64,000 nucleotides of DNA from Shewanella sp. MTB7. GTDB lineage: Bacteria; Pseudomonadota; Gammaproteobacteria; Enterobacterales; Shewanellaceae. The position numbers and the translations under genes are program-made. Under the pieces are notes generated by a model. That model was given only the letters and a program-made list of their open reading frames with translations. It was not told the origin of the DNA and did not search any database. Where the stretch lies: positions 1,798,001 to 1,862,000 of the forward strand of contig NZ_CP085636.1 in NCBI RefSeq assembly GCF_027571385.1, written 5' to 3'. Shown one piece after another: positions 53,807 through 63,644 of the stretch (position 1 is its first letter; each line of letters opens with the position of its first letter).

Positions 53807-55366
53807 TTGAGTAAAAAATTAGTTAAGTCAGGCATCATCGTGAGTGCCATGACCTTAGTCTCTCGTGTCATGGGGTTAGTAAGGGATGTGGTTATTGCTA
53901 ATCTTATGGGCGCCAGCAGTGGGGCCGATGTATTTATTTTAGCAAATAAAATCCCCAATTTTTTAAGACGTTTATTTGCAGAAGGCGCTTTTGCTCAGGC
54001 TTTCATTCCCGTCTTTACTGAGTACCAACAAAAAAATACTGAGGAAGAGGTCAGGGAGCTGATTTCAAAGGTCACTGGCACCTTAGGTGTTTTGGTGAGT
54101 ATTGTTACTTTAGTTGGGGTCATCGGCTCACCGTTAATCATGGCTCTGTTTGCCAATGGCTGGTTTGTTGCTTGGCTCAATGGTGAACCAGGCGGTGAAA
54201 AGTTTGAACTCGCCTCTCTTTTGTTAAAGATCACTTTCCCTTATCTGTGGTTTATCACTTTTACAGCAATGGCTGGCTCTATTCTCAATACTCGAGGTCG
54301 ATTCGCTGTTTCTGCATTTACACCGGTGTTTTTAAACATCGCTATCATCTGTGCCGCACTCTTTTTATCGCCGGAACTGGAAAAACCTGAACTAGGTCTG
54401 GCCATTGGGGTTTTTGTTGGTGGTTTGATTCAATTTTTATTTCAACTTCCGTTTCTTTATAAAGAGAAGGCGTTAGTTAAGCCATCTTGGGGTTGGCATC
54501 ACCCTGGTGTGGTTAAAATTAGAACCTTGATGCTCCCCGCCATTTTTGGGGTTTCGGTGTCACAAATCAATCTTCTATTTGACACCATTATTGCCAGTTA
54601 TCTGATGACAGGCTCGATCAGTTGGCTGTACTACTCAGATCGATTATTAGAATTTCCCTTGGGTTTGTTTGGTATTGCTATAGCCACAGTGATCTTACCC
54701 GCATTATCTAAAAAACATGTCAATGATGAGGGCAATGGGTTTGCAAAGACCATGGATTGGGGAGTAAAAGCGATTCTATTACTGGGTATGCCAGCCATGT
54801 GTGGTCTAATTCTACTAGCTAAGCCTATGTTAATGGTGCTGTTTATGCGTGGTGCTTTTACTGCTAATGATGTCGATATGGCGTCATATAGCTTGATGGC
54901 TTATGGAAGTGGCTTGTTGAGTTTTATGCTGATTAAAGTACTCGCTCCCGGATATTATTCAAGGCAGGACACTAAAACACCTGTACGTTACGGGATTATT
55001 GCGATGGTCAGTAATATGGTATTAAATATCATTTTTGCTATTCCATTCGGTTATGTGGGGTTAGCAATAGCGACATCTATATCGGCATTATTAAATGCTG
55101 CATTATTATATCGAGGCTTGCATAAAGCTAAGGTTTACACCGTTAGTAAACAAACTGGACTCTTTTTTGGTAAAGCGATGCTATCTTGTATAGTGATGGT
55201 CACCGTTTTAATTCAACTTTTACCTAGTCAAGATATTTGGTTGCAACAAGTGTTCACACAGCGAGCCTTAACACTTTTAGCCTTGATTGGTGCAGGCGTT
55301 GGGAGTTATTTGGTCAGTATGATTGTACTGGGAATTCGCCCCTGGAAAATTAAAACGGGTCTGTAA
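53807..55366 (+). CDS. murJ: Lipid II flippase MurJ
   Basis: MurJ flips the peptidoglycan precursor lipid II across the inner membrane. The 519-residue protein has about 14 transmembrane helices and the family start LVKSGIIVSAMTLVSRVMGLVRDVVIANLMGA, with FFLPNFLRRLFAEGAFAQAFIPVF-type NKIPNFLRRLFAEGAFAQAF near residue 50. Start is the TTG at 53807 (MSKKLVKS), with GGG about 8 bases upstream. Upstream of ribF, as usual in Shewanella-type genomes. Confidence 0.95.
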   Translation: MSKKLVKSGIIVSAMTLVSRVMGLVRDVVIANLMGASSGADVFILANKIPNFLRRLFAEGAFAQAFIPVFTEYQQKNTEEEVRELISKVTGTLGVLVSIVTLVGVIGSPLIMALFANGWFVAWLNGEPGGEKFELASLLLKITFPYLWFITFTAMAGSILNTRGRFAVSAFTPVFLNIAIICAALFLSPELEKPELGLAIGVFVGGLIQFLFQLPFLYKEKALVKPSWGWHHPGVVKIRTLMLPAIFGVSVSQINLLFDTIIASYLMTGSISWLYYSDRLLEFPLGLFGIAIATVILPALSKKHVNDEGNGFAKTMDWGVKAILLLGMPAMCGLILLAKPMLMVLFMRGAFTANDVDMASYSLMAYGSGLLSFMLIKVLAPGYYSRQDTKTPVRYGIIAMVSNMVLNIIFAIPFGYVGLAIATSISALLNAALLYRGLHKAKVYTVSKQTGLFFGKAMLSCIVMVTVLIQLLPSQDIWLQQVFTQRALTLLALIGAGVGSYLVSMIVLGIRPWKIKTGL

Positions 55367-55463
55367 ATATCAGTTAGAGACAATACCAAGTAAGATCATT
55401 GCTGATAATCAATGTCAGCTGGTATATAATCCGCCCACTTAGGCTCGCTAGTTATGTAATGCA

Positions 55464-56399
55464 ATGGAACTAATCCGCGGTATAAACAATATTTTACCAG
55501 CACATCACGGCTGTGTTCTCACCATCGGCAATTTTGATGGTGTACACCGTGGGCATGCTGAAGTTATCTCAAAGCTTGTAAAAAAGGCTAGACAGCTAAA
55601 CGTGCCAGCGACTTTGATGACCTTTGAACCTCAACCACAAGAGATGTTTAGGGGAGATAGTGCGCCGGCTAGACTCAGTACCTTGCGGGATAAGATCGTT
55701 TTGCTTGAAGAGCTCGGAATAGACCGCTTAGTGTGTATTAATTTTAATGCTAAGTTTGCCGAGATGTCTGCAGAAGATTTTATTGAGAAATTGTTGGTGA
55801 AAGCCCTTGGGGTTAAATACTTGGTTGTCGGAGACGATTTCTGTTTCGGCAAGGAGAGAATGGGCAATTTTGATATGCTCAGATCCTCAGGGGAAAAACA
55901 CCAGTTTGCCGTTGTTAGTACCCAAAGTTTCCTCCTTGGTGATAAACGAGTGAGCTCTACAGAGATTAGAGAGTTGCTCGCTAAGGGGAAGATGGAACAG
56001 GCAAGGCGACTATTGGGTCATCCCTTTACTTTGAGTGGTCGGGTTGCTCATGGTGAGGAGATTGGGCGTACTATCGGCTTCCCTACTGCCAATATCGCTT
56101 TGAAGCGTCAAGTGAGCCCTGTGAGAGGCGTATTTGCGGTAAGGTTGTATTGGGATAACAGTGACGTTTATGATGGTGTTGCCAACGTCGGTTTCAGGCC
56201 AACGGTTAATGGGCAAAAGTGCCAATTAGAAGTACACATTTTCGACTTTGATGGTGATCTGTATGGACGCAATATTGAGGTTGAATTAGTAGCAAAAATT
56301 CGAGATGAACAGCCTTTCCAGTCTCTGGAAGCGTTGAAAAAACAAATTAACAATGATGCAAACAAAGCCAAAGATCTGCTTGGCTGCGATGCAAGCTAA
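55464..56399 (+). CDS. ribF: Riboflavin kinase / FAD synthetase
   Basis: RibF phosphorylates riboflavin to FMN and adenylylates FMN to FAD. The 311-residue protein has the N-terminal nucleotidyltransferase part (LTIGNFDGVHRGHAEVI with the HxGH-like motif, LVVGDDFCFGKER, and RVSSTEIRELL) and the C-terminal kinase part (GRTIGFPTANI and FRPTVNGQKCQLEVHIFDFDGDLYG). Length is standard. It lies 34 bases before ileS. Confidence 0.97.
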   Translation: MELIRGINNILPAHHGCVLTIGNFDGVHRGHAEVISKLVKKARQLNVPATLMTFEPQPQEMFRGDSAPARLSTLRDKIVLLEELGIDRLVCINFNAKFAEMSAEDFIEKLLVKALGVKYLVVGDDFCFGKERMGNFDMLRSSGEKHQFAVVSTQSFLLGDKRVSSTEIRELLAKGKMEQARRLLGHPFTLSGRVAHGEEIGRTIGFPTANIALKRQVSPVRGVFAVRLYWDNSDVYDGVANVGFRPTVNGQKCQLEVHIFDFDGDLYGRNIEVELVAKIRDEQPFQSLEALKKQINNDANKAKDLLGCDAS

Positions 56400-56432
56400 G
56401 ATCTCTTAGCAAACATGAATGGTATAGGATTA

Positions 56433-59255
56433 ATGAGCGACTATAAATCTACTTTGAATTTGCCGGAAACTGAGTTTCCGATGCGTGGTAATCTGGCTAA
56501 TCGTGAGCCTGTGATGCTGAAATCTTGGACAGAAGATAATCTGTACCAACAGATCCGTGATAGTCGTATTGGTCGCAAACCTTTTATATTACACGATGGT
56601 CCTCCGTACGCGAACGGCAGTATTCATATCGGCCACTCTGTTAACAAAATTCTAAAAGATATCATTGTTAAATCTAAAACAATGTCAGGTTTTGATGCGC
56701 CTTATATTCCTGGTTGGGATTGTCACGGTTTACCCATTGAACTTAAAGTTGAGCAAAAAGTGGGTAAGCCTGGACATAAAATTAGCGCGGCAGAGTTCCG
56801 TGTTAAATGTCGTGAGTATGCGGCTAAACAGGTTGATGGTCAGCGCGATGATTTTATTCGTTTAGGTGTGTTTGCTGACTGGTATAACCCTTATTTAACA
56901 ATGGATTACAGTACTGAAGCTAATATTGTACGCTCTTTGTCAAAAGTGATCGAAAGTGGTCATTTACACAAAGGCGTGAAGCCTGTGCATTGGTGTACGG
57001 ACTGTGGTTCAGCACTTGCTGAAGCAGAAGTTGAATATGAAGATAAAAAATCTCCAGCCATTGATGTTGCTTTTGCTGCTGTAGATAAAGCCGCGCTGCT
57101 CGCTAAATTTGGTGTTGATGAATGTAGTGGCTCAGCTTCTATGGTTATTTGGACAACGACCCCTTGGACACTGCCCGCTAACCGTGCTTTATCTATTGCT
57201 GGTGATATCGAATATGCGTTAGTTGAGTTTGTTAAAGGTGATAAAATCACTACTGTGATTTTAGCTGATGCGTTGGTTGAATCATGCATGGAGCGTTATG
57301 GCGTTGATTCACATAAAGTGCTTGGTAAGGTCAATGGTGAAGCGCTTGAGTTACTAAGATTTAACCACCCTTTTTATGATTTTGATGTGCCTGTTATTTT
57401 AGGTGAACATGTCACGGTCGATTCAGGTACGGGTGTGGTTCACACGGCTCCTGGTCATGGTCAAGACGATTTCATCGTTGGTCAGAAGTATGGACTTGAA
57501 GTGGCTAACCCAGTTGGTGATAACGGTGTCTATAAAGCGGATACTGAGATCTTTGCCGGTCAGCATGTATTTAAAGCGAATACCAGTGTAGTAGCCCTTC
57601 TTGAAGAGAAAGGTGCTTTAATCAAGTTTGAAAATATTCTTCATAGCTACCCGCATTGCTGGCGCCATAAAACGCCTATTATCTTCAGGGCTACACCTCA
57701 GTGGTTTATCTCTATGGAGCAAAAAGGTCTGAGACAACAAGCGTTGACTGAAATCAAGAAAACGCAGTGGATCCCAGAATGGGGTCAGAACCGTATTGAA
57801 AAAATGGTAGAGAACCGTCCTGATTGGTGTATCTCTCGCCAACGTACGTGGGGCGTGCCTATTGCTCTGTTTGTACATCGTGAAACCGAAGAGCTTCATC
57901 CTGACAGCACGTCACTTATGGAGCGTGTTGCCAATAAGATTGAGCAGGAGGGTATTCAGGCTTGGTGGGATCTTGATGCCGCTGAGCTTTTAGGTGATGA
58001 AGCTGATCAATATCGCAAAGTAACCGATACACTTGATGTCTGGTATGACTCCGGTTCATCTTTCTCATCGGTTGTCGCCGCTCGTCCTGAGTTCCATGGT
58101 CATGAGATTGATCTTTACTTAGAAGGTAGTGATCAGCATCGTGGCTGGTTTATGTCATCTTTGATGATCTCTACTGCGATGAATGGTAAAGCACCTTATA
58201 AGCAAGTACTGACACATGGCTTTACCGTTGATGGTAAAGGACACAAGATGTCAAAGTCTGTGGGTAATGTGATTGCGCCTCAAACGGTGACCAATAAACT
58301 GGGTGCGGATATTTTACGTTTCTGGGTTGCAGCCACTGATTATACAGGTGAAATGACGGTTTCTGACGAGATCTTAAACCGCAGTGCAGATGCGTATCGT
58401 CGTATTCGTAATACGGCTAGATTCCTGCTTGCTAACATCAATGGTTTTAACCCTGAAACAGATTTGGTTGCTGTTGAAGATATGGTCGCCTTGGATCGTT
58501 GGGTGGTTCGTCGTGCTACTGCGCTGCAAGAAGAGATACTTGAAGCCTATGATCAATATAATTTCCACATTGTGACGCAGAAGTTAATGCAGTTCTGTTC
58601 TGTTGAGCTCGGTAGTTTCTATCTTGATATTATTAAAGATAGACAGTACACAGCTAAAGGCGACAGCCATGCTCGTCGTAGTTGTCAAAGTGCCTTGTAC
58701 TTAATCTCAGAAGCGATGGTTCGCTGGATAGCGCCTATCTTAAGTTTTACAGCCGATGAAATTTGGCAACTGCTACCGGGCGAGCGTGAAAAATACGTAT
58801 TCACTCAAGAGTGGTTCCAAGGGCTTAACTCTGTCACTACAGAGAATGATCTTAGTGATGATTATTGGTCACAGCTGTTGGCTGTTCGTGCTGAAGTGAA
58901 TAAAGTGATCGAGCAAGCTCGTCGCGAGAAACAGATTGGTGGATCGCTTGAGGCTGAGATCACGTTATACGCTGATGAAGCGTTATCTTCAGTTTTAGCT
59001 ACATTAGGTGATGAACTTAGATTCGTATTGTTGACCTCTAAGACTCAAATTATTGAGTTGTCTGCGGCACCAGTAGACGCCATTGATACAGAGTTGAGTT
59101 CACTTAAACTAGGACTGCATAAATCAGAAGCTGCAAAGTGTGAGCGTTGCTGGCATCACAGAGAAGATGTGGGGCAAATTGAATCGCATCCTACCTTATG
59201 TATTCGCTGCGTGACTAATATTGAAGGTGATGGTGAAGTTCGCCAGTTCGCTTAA
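56433..59255 (+). CDS. ileS: Isoleucyl-tRNA synthetase
   Basis: IleS charges tRNA-Ile. The 940-residue protein starts at the ATG at 56433 ([13 protein letters not shown], as in E. coli); an in-frame ATG at 56415 adds six residues. It has the HIGH motif in [19 protein letters not shown], the editing domain ([14 protein letters not shown] and [18 protein letters not shown]), KMSKS in [14 protein letters not shown], and a C-terminal zinc finger CERCWHH...CIRC. It is class I, bacterial type. It lies in ribF-ileS-lspA-fkpB-ispH. Confidence 0.98.
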   Translation: MSDYKSTLNLPETEFPMRGNLANREPVMLKSWTEDNLYQQIRDSRIGRKPFILHDGPPYANGSIHIGHSVNKILKDIIVKSKTMSGFDAPYIPGWDCHGLPIELKVEQKVGKPGHKISAAEFRVKCREYAAKQVDGQRDDFIRLGVFADWYNPYLTMDYSTEANIVRSLSKVIESGHLHKGVKPVHWCTDCGSALAEAEVEYEDKKSPAIDVAFAAVDKAALLAKFGVDECSGSASMVIWTTTPWTLPANRALSIAGDIEYALVEFVKGDKITTVILADALVESCMERYGVDSHKVLGKVNGEALELLRFNHPFYDFDVPVILGEHVTVDSGTGVVHTAPGHGQDDFIVGQKYGLEVANPVGDNGVYKADTEIFAGQHVFKANTSVVALLEEKGALIKFENILHSYPHCWRHKTPIIFRATPQWFISMEQKGLRQQALTEIKKTQWIPEWGQNRIEKMVENRPDWCISRQRTWGVPIALFVHRETEELHPDSTSLMERVANKIEQEGIQAWWDLDAAELLGDEADQYRKVTDTLDVWYDSGSSFSSVVAARPEFHGHEIDLYLEGSDQHRGWFMSSLMISTAMNGKAPYKQVLTHGFTVDGKGHKMSKSVGNVIAPQTVTNKLGADILRFWVAATDYTGEMTVSDEILNRSADAYRRIRNTARFLLANINGFNPETDLVAVEDMVALDRWVVRRATALQEEILEAYDQYNFHIVTQKLMQFCSVELGSFYLDIIKDRQYTAKGDSHARRSCQSALYLISEAMVRWIAPILSFTADEIWQLLPGEREKYVFTQEWFQGLNSVTTENDLSDDYWSQLLAVRAEVNKVIEQARREKQIGGSLEAEITLYADEALSSVLATLGDELRFVLLTSKTQIIELSAAPVDAIDTELSSLKLGLHKSEAAKCERCWHHREDVGQIESHPTLCIRCVTNIEGDGEVRQFA

Positions 59256-59263
59256 TATAGTAA

Positions 59264-59296
59264 AAAATAACGGCTCTTGAGGAGCCGTTATTTTTA
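59264..59296 (+). terminator. Hairpin between ileS and lspA
   Basis: AAAATAACGGCTC, loop TTGAG, GAGCCGTTATTTTT is an intrinsic terminator between two operon genes. It likely limits read-through, so lspA may have its own promoter as well. Confidence 0.78.
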
Positions 59297-59378
59297 CTGC
59301 TATTTAATGGTCATTGCTTTAAAGATAATATTTTTCAAGCAATGACAAAATAAACCTTAGATTGAGAAGGATTGATTA

Positions 59379-59909
59379 ATGCCAACTAACTGGAAAGACA
59401 GTGGCTTACGTTGGTATTGGGTCGTGATATTGGTATTTATTGCCGATCAACTGTCTAAGCAATGGGTATTGTCTAATTTTGAGTATCGTGAATCGATAGA
59501 GCTATTGCCTTTCTTTAATTTTACTTATCTACGTAATTATGGTGCAGCTTTTAGTTTCTTGAGTGATGCAGGGGGGTGGCAAAGATGGTTATTTACTATC
59601 GTTGCTGTGGGCTTTAGCACGTTATTAACGGTTTGGTTAAGAAAGCAACCGGCGCAGATGTGGCGTTTGAATTTAGCATACACCTTAGTGATTGGCGGTG
59701 CGTTAGGTAATTTAATTGACCGTTTACAGCATGGATTTGTAGTCGATTTTTTACACTTCTATTGGAATACCAGTCATTTTCCTGCGTTTAATATTGCTGA
59801 TTCTGCAATTTGTGTTGGTGCTGGTTTAATCATCATTGATTCAATTATCACTGAACGAAACGATAAGAAAAAAAAAGCTCAAGATAACAATAGTGCCGCT
59901 AAGGAGTAA
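59379..59909 (+). CDS. lspA: Lipoprotein signal peptidase
   Basis: LspA removes signal peptides from prolipoproteins after lipidation. The 176-residue protein has four transmembrane helices, with the conserved ADQLSKQWV, NYGAAFSFL, the catalytic Asp in GGALGNLIDRLQHG and the second Asp in FNIADSAIC. The C-terminus is charged (ERNDKKKKAQDNNSAAKE). The final 50 bases of the gene are duplicated immediately downstream, before fkpB. Confidence 0.97.
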   Translation: MPTNWKDSGLRWYWVVILVFIADQLSKQWVLSNFEYRESIELLPFFNFTYLRNYGAAFSFLSDAGGWQRWLFTIVAVGFSTLLTVWLRKQPAQMWRLNLAYTLVIGGALGNLIDRLQHGFVVDFLHFYWNTSHFPAFNIADSAICVGAGLIIIDSIITERNDKKKKAQDNNSAAKE

Positions 59910-59990
59910 TTCCCTCTGCCAGAGACTCGTACCACAAAGATAAACGATAAGAAAAAGCTCAGGATAACAATAATACAGCGAAGGAGTAGA
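59855..59990 (+). repeat. Tandem duplication of the lspA 3' end
   Basis: CGATAAG(A)nGCTC..GATAACAAT and AAGGAGTA occur at 59861-59908 and again at 59945-59988. The second copy carries four fewer bases in the A-run. It supplies the AAGGAGTAG that precedes fkpB. Confidence 0.8.
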
Positions 59991-59994
59991 TACA

Positions 59995-60417
59995 TTGGCT
60001 GATACACGTTCTATTTTATGTCATATGAATATCGTACTTGAAGATGGTTCAACGGCTGATAGTACTAAGGCGTCGGGCAAGCCCGCAAAGTTGAATGTCG
60101 GTGATGAGACATTAAGTCCAGCGTTTGAAGCTGAAATTATTAATTTGTCTAAAGGCGATAAGCATAGCTTTACACTGCAAGCTGTTGATGCGTTTGGTGA
60201 GTCAAATCCAGATGCGATTCATCATATGGACAGAAGTAAATTTCCCGCTGACATGTCACTTGAATCTGGCGTGATTGTTAGCTTTGGTGGTCCTGGTGGC
60301 AGTGAGATCCCTGGCATGATCCGTGAGGTTGCTGGTGACTCTGTTACCGTAGATTTGAATCATCCATTGGCTGGACAAGTGGTGACCTTTGAACTTGAAG
60401 TTGTGCAGGTACTATAA
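59995..60417 (+). CDS. fkpB: FKBP-type peptidyl-prolyl isomerase FkpB (SlpA)
   Basis: The 140-residue protein resembles SlpA: a short FKBP with VDAFGESNPDAIHHMDRSKFPADM and DLNHPLAGQVVTFELEVVQV, including the histidine-proline loop seen in SlyD. It is cytosolic and assists protein folding. The start is a TTG at 59995 with AAGGAGTAG about 8 bases upstream, the ribosome binding site coming from the duplicated lspA tail. It is four bases from ispH. Confidence 0.92.
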   Translation: MADTRSILCHMNIVLEDGSTADSTKASGKPAKLNVGDETLSPAFEAEIINLSKGDKHSFTLQAVDAFGESNPDAIHHMDRSKFPADMSLESGVIVSFGGPGGSEIPGMIREVAGDSVTVDLNHPLAGQVVTFELEVVQVL

Positions 60418-60420
60418 CGT

Positions 60421-61368
60421 ATGCAAGTAGACAATAACCTCCAGATTAAACTCGCTAATCCCCGTGGTTTTTGTGCCGGTGTGGATCGGGCGATCAGCAT
60501 TGTTGAACGCGCTTTAGCGTTATTTCCGGCTCCTATCTATGTTCGCCACGAGGTGGTGCATAATCGTTACGTGGTACAGAACCTTAAAGATCGTGGCGCC
60601 GTTTTTGTTGAAGAGCTTGATCAAGTTCCTGATAATAGCATTGTGATCTTCAGTGCTCATGGCGTTTCACAAGCTGTGAGGAAAGAAGCTAAACATCGAG
60701 GTTTAAAGGTGTTTGATGCAACTTGTCCACTTGTCACTAAAGTTCATTTACAGGTAACACGAGCAAGCCGTAAAGGCATTGAGTGCATCTTAATTGGTCA
60801 TGCAGGTCACCCCGAAGTTGAGGGAACCATGGGTCAGTATGATAATCCTGAAGGCGGTGTGCTGTTAGTTGAGTCTCCGGCTGATGTTGAGTCTTTGGTT
60901 GTTAAAGATTCTGATAATCTCTGTTTTGTGACTCAAACTACCTTGTCTATGGACGATACCGCAGATGTTATAGAGGCCCTCCAAAAGCGTTTTCCTGACA
61001 TTCAAGGACCCCGTAAAGATGATATCTGTTATGCAACTCAAAACAGACAAGATGCTGTTAGAAACGTCGCCGATGATGTCGAACTGTTTATTGTAGTAGG
61101 TTCTAAAAATAGCTCTAACTCTAATCGTCTTCGCGAGTTAGCTCAAAAGAGAGGTACGCAGTCTTATTTAGTCGACAACTCCGATGACATTGATTCTGGA
61201 TGGTTTCAAGGTGTTACTAAAGTTGCTGTTACCGCAGGGGCATCAGCTCCAGAGGTGCTAGTTCAGCAAGTTGTAGACGCTATAGCAGAATTAGCGCCAA
61301 GTGTCATAACTGAAATTGAAGGGCGCAAAGAGGATACCGTTTTTGCGGTTCCAGCCGAGTTAAGATAA
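60421..61368 (+). CDS. ispH: 4-hydroxy-3-methylbut-2-enyl diphosphate reductase
   Basis: IspH makes isopentenyl and dimethylallyl diphosphate in the last step of the MEP isoprenoid pathway, using a [4Fe-4S] cluster. The 315-residue protein has [60 protein letters not shown] and [11 protein letters not shown], with the three cluster cysteines in GFC, ATC and DIC. The C-terminal [15 protein letters not shown] is present. It follows fkpB after 3 bases. Confidence 0.97.
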   Translation: MQVDNNLQIKLANPRGFCAGVDRAISIVERALALFPAPIYVRHEVVHNRYVVQNLKDRGAVFVEELDQVPDNSIVIFSAHGVSQAVRKEAKHRGLKVFDATCPLVTKVHLQVTRASRKGIECILIGHAGHPEVEGTMGQYDNPEGGVLLVESPADVESLVVKDSDNLCFVTQTTLSMDDTADVIEALQKRFPDIQGPRKDDICYATQNRQDAVRNVADDVELFIVVGSKNSSNSNRLRELAQKRGTQSYLVDNSDDIDSGWFQGVTKVAVTAGASAPEVLVQQVVDAIAELAPSVITEIEGRKEDTVFAVPAELR

Positions 61369-61395
61369 TTATTTCTAACGTATTTTTTTGAAATA

Positions 61396-61420
61396 AAGGA
61401 GGCTATTAGCCTCCTTTTTG
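61396..61420 (+). terminator. Terminator after ispH
   Basis: AAAGGAGGC, loop TATTA, GCCTCCTTTTT closes the ribF-ileS-lspA-fkpB-ispH unit. Confidence 0.85.
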
Positions 61421-61609
61421 TTGCCTAAACAGTTATCCTGATTTTTATCATTGTTACAACGTGAAATATCCGCACACACTATTAACACTAGCGCGCTACA
61501 TTCGACTAAACTACCATTAACCTATATAGTGGGTGCTTTAGCTAACATTCAGATTTTTAACAGGTAAATTAGTGTTTTAACCGTCAAGAATATGACTATC
61601 GGAGGATAA

Positions 61610-62185
61610 TTGACGCAGGTAAAAAATGAGATAGAAGGCTTCTCTTTGATCGAAGTGTTAGTGTCGTTGGTGATACTAGTCATAGGTCTTATCGGCATTT
61701 TTAATTTGCATATTGTCTCTAAGAGAAGCAGTTTTGAGTCATTTCAACAGACTCAAGCTTCTTACTATGTCAATGATATTATTAATCGAATGAAGCTAAA
61801 TCGTACTCAGTTGAACAACTATAATGGCACTTTTAGCGGCGCTCTCTCCCTCCCCGGAACTTCTTGTGATGTCGCTGTTAATGCTGCCGCAGTGATATGT
61901 ACTAATGTCGAAACACGGCTTTGGGATCTATATCAATGGGAGCAACTATTCGGCGGAGCTTCTGAAAAACTCAGTGGCCGTGATGTAGGTGGTTTAGATA
62001 CTCCTACAGCCTGTATTCAAGCCCAAGCAAATGGACAAGTACTTGTCGTGATGACATGGAGGGGAATTAGGCGTTTATCAGATGGTGCTGAAAATGCTAC
62101 CGGTGATAATGCTAGTTTCACTAAGGGGTGTGGTACCAGTGGTGACAGACGTAGAGTTTATTCAATTGATACAGTGATCATATAG
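61610..62185 (+). CDS. pilV: Type IV pilus minor pilin PilV
   Basis: The 191-residue protein has a short leader and prepilin cleavage site G|F in EGFSLIEVLVSLVILVIG, with the +5 Glu, followed by a long hydrophobic helix. The pilV region with NDIINRMKLNRTQL and the C-terminal RRVYSIDTVII is typical. I use the TTG at 61610 because GGAGG stands eight bases before it. It initiates the minor-pilin operon pilV-pilW-pilX-pilY1, which primes pilus assembly. Confidence 0.9.
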   Translation: MTQVKNEIEGFSLIEVLVSLVILVIGLIGIFNLHIVSKRSSFESFQQTQASYYVNDIINRMKLNRTQLNNYNGTFSGALSLPGTSCDVAVNAAAVICTNVETRLWDLYQWEQLFGGASEKLSGRDVGGLDTPTACIQAQANGQVLVVMTWRGIRRLSDGAENATGDNASFTKGCGTSGDRRRVYSIDTVII

Positions 62186-63166
62186 ATGAGACAATTAATA
62201 CTAAATAAAAACAAACAAGCGTCGGGGTTTTCTCTGGTCGAGCTTATGGTTGCCATGGTGATCAGTTTGTTTCTTTCTGCTGGCCTTTTCTCAATGTTCA
62301 ATATGTCTGCGACCAATGTTACAACCACAAGTCAATTTAACCAACTGCAAGAAAATGGTCGTATTGCGATCGCACTGATAGAGAGAGATATCAGTCAACT
62401 TGGTTTTATGGGGGATATGACGGGCACTGACTTTGTGCTTGGTGCGAATACTCAAATACCAGCAGGCGTCGTACCTAACGACTGTGTCGGTGCTGGCGCG
62501 AATAACGCAACATTGCCTAACAATCAGCCCTCTCATTTTAGGCGACTGTGGGGGTATGAAAGTGGAGTGAGTGCTAATTCCTTTGCTTGTCTTAATAGCG
62601 TAAACAGCAGCACAGATGTGTTACAGATTAAAAGACTCATTGGTCCTGCAACCGCGACGCCTAATGTTAATACAAGATATTACATGGCAGCCACACCAAA
62701 TCAGGCCATATTTTTTGTTGGTAATCCGATCGCGCCGGTTTTGGCAAATGCAAGGTTTTGGGTATATCAGCATCATATCTATTATATCGCCGATGACGGT
62801 GACATTCCCGTGTTAAGACGTAGAACATTAAGTGTCAATAATGGCATGGCTAATGAAGATCAACTTGTCGAAGGAATCGAAAATTTAAGAATCTTGTATG
62901 GTTTCGATAACGATGGCGATAATTCGGCGGATAGTTTTATGCCAGTGCAAAATGTAACAAATTTGATGTGGGACAATGAATTGTTTCAACGATTAGTTGC
63001 TCTGAGAGTATTCGTCTTAGTTAGAGCTATAGAGGCTGACAAGAGTTATACCAACAATACCGATTACATTTTGGGTGATAAAACCATTTTAGCTGCGAAA
63101 GATCACTTTAGACGAAAAGTTGTTTCGACGACAGTGGTGCTCGAAAATCCAGTGCTAATTAGGTAA
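62186..63166 (+). CDS. pilW: Type IV pilus minor pilin PilW
   Basis: The 326-residue protein has the prepilin site ASG|FSLVELMVAMVISLFLSAGLFSMF with the +5 Glu and long hydrophobic helix, then LIERDISQLGFMGDM, characteristic of PilW. It starts immediately after the pilV stop (ATG at 62186), a translationally coupled arrangement. It works with PilV, PilX and PilY1 at the pilus tip. Confidence 0.92.
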   Translation: MRQLILNKNKQASGFSLVELMVAMVISLFLSAGLFSMFNMSATNVTTTSQFNQLQENGRIAIALIERDISQLGFMGDMTGTDFVLGANTQIPAGVVPNDCVGAGANNATLPNNQPSHFRRLWGYESGVSANSFACLNSVNSSTDVLQIKRLIGPATATPNVNTRYYMAATPNQAIFFVGNPIAPVLANARFWVYQHHIYYIADDGDIPVLRRRTLSVNNGMANEDQLVEGIENLRILYGFDNDGDNSADSFMPVQNVTNLMWDNELFQRLVALRVFVLVRAIEADKSYTNNTDYILGDKTILAAKDHFRRKVVSTTVVLENPVLIR

Positions 63167-63213
63167 ATAGTACAAGTTAAATAATGTTTATTTACATGTT
63201 TTTGGAGTAAGAG

Positions 63214-63642
63214 ATGAAGAAGCAAAAAGGAATAGTCCTATTCTTCTCACTGATAGTCCTTGTCATTATGACAGTCATCGGTGTCGCCCTCGCGGTAAAT
63301 TCAACTCAGTCTATAAGAATGGCTGGAGCGGGTTCAGAGCGGATAGAGGCTATGGCTGCGGCTCATGGGGCCTTAGATAGTGTTGTCAGTATTAATAAAG
63401 GGGTTGCGCTGGCAAATTTAACTGGCGAAATTAATGCAGGCACTATGTTAGGTGTGACAAGTACGATCACCCCTTTGCAGCTTGAAGATGTGAGTTGTCA
63501 GCGAAGTGCTAATGCAAACTCGTCTAATTTAGTGAGTTGTCGCCGTTCTGAAATATCGAGTGTATCCAGTTTCGGACGCAATGATATGGGACGATTAACC
63601 GTTGTTGCAGGGGTAGAGCAAGAAGTGCTCACTGGGAGTTAA
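63214..63642 (+). CDS. pilX: Type IV pilus minor pilin PilX
   Basis: The 142-residue protein begins KKQKGIVLFFSLIVLVIMTVIGVALA: the cleavage site follows KQKG and the +5 position is not Glu, as is usual in PilX. It continues RMAGAGSERIEAMAAAHGAL. The ATG at 63214 follows GGAGTAAGAG. It lies two bases before pilY1. Confidence 0.88.
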   Translation: MKKQKGIVLFFSLIVLVIMTVIGVALAVNSTQSIRMAGAGSERIEAMAAAHGALDSVVSINKGVALANLTGEINAGTMLGVTSTITPLQLEDVSCQRSANANSSNLVSCRRSEISSVSSFGRNDMGRLTVVAGVEQEVLTGS

Positions 63643-63644
63643 AG

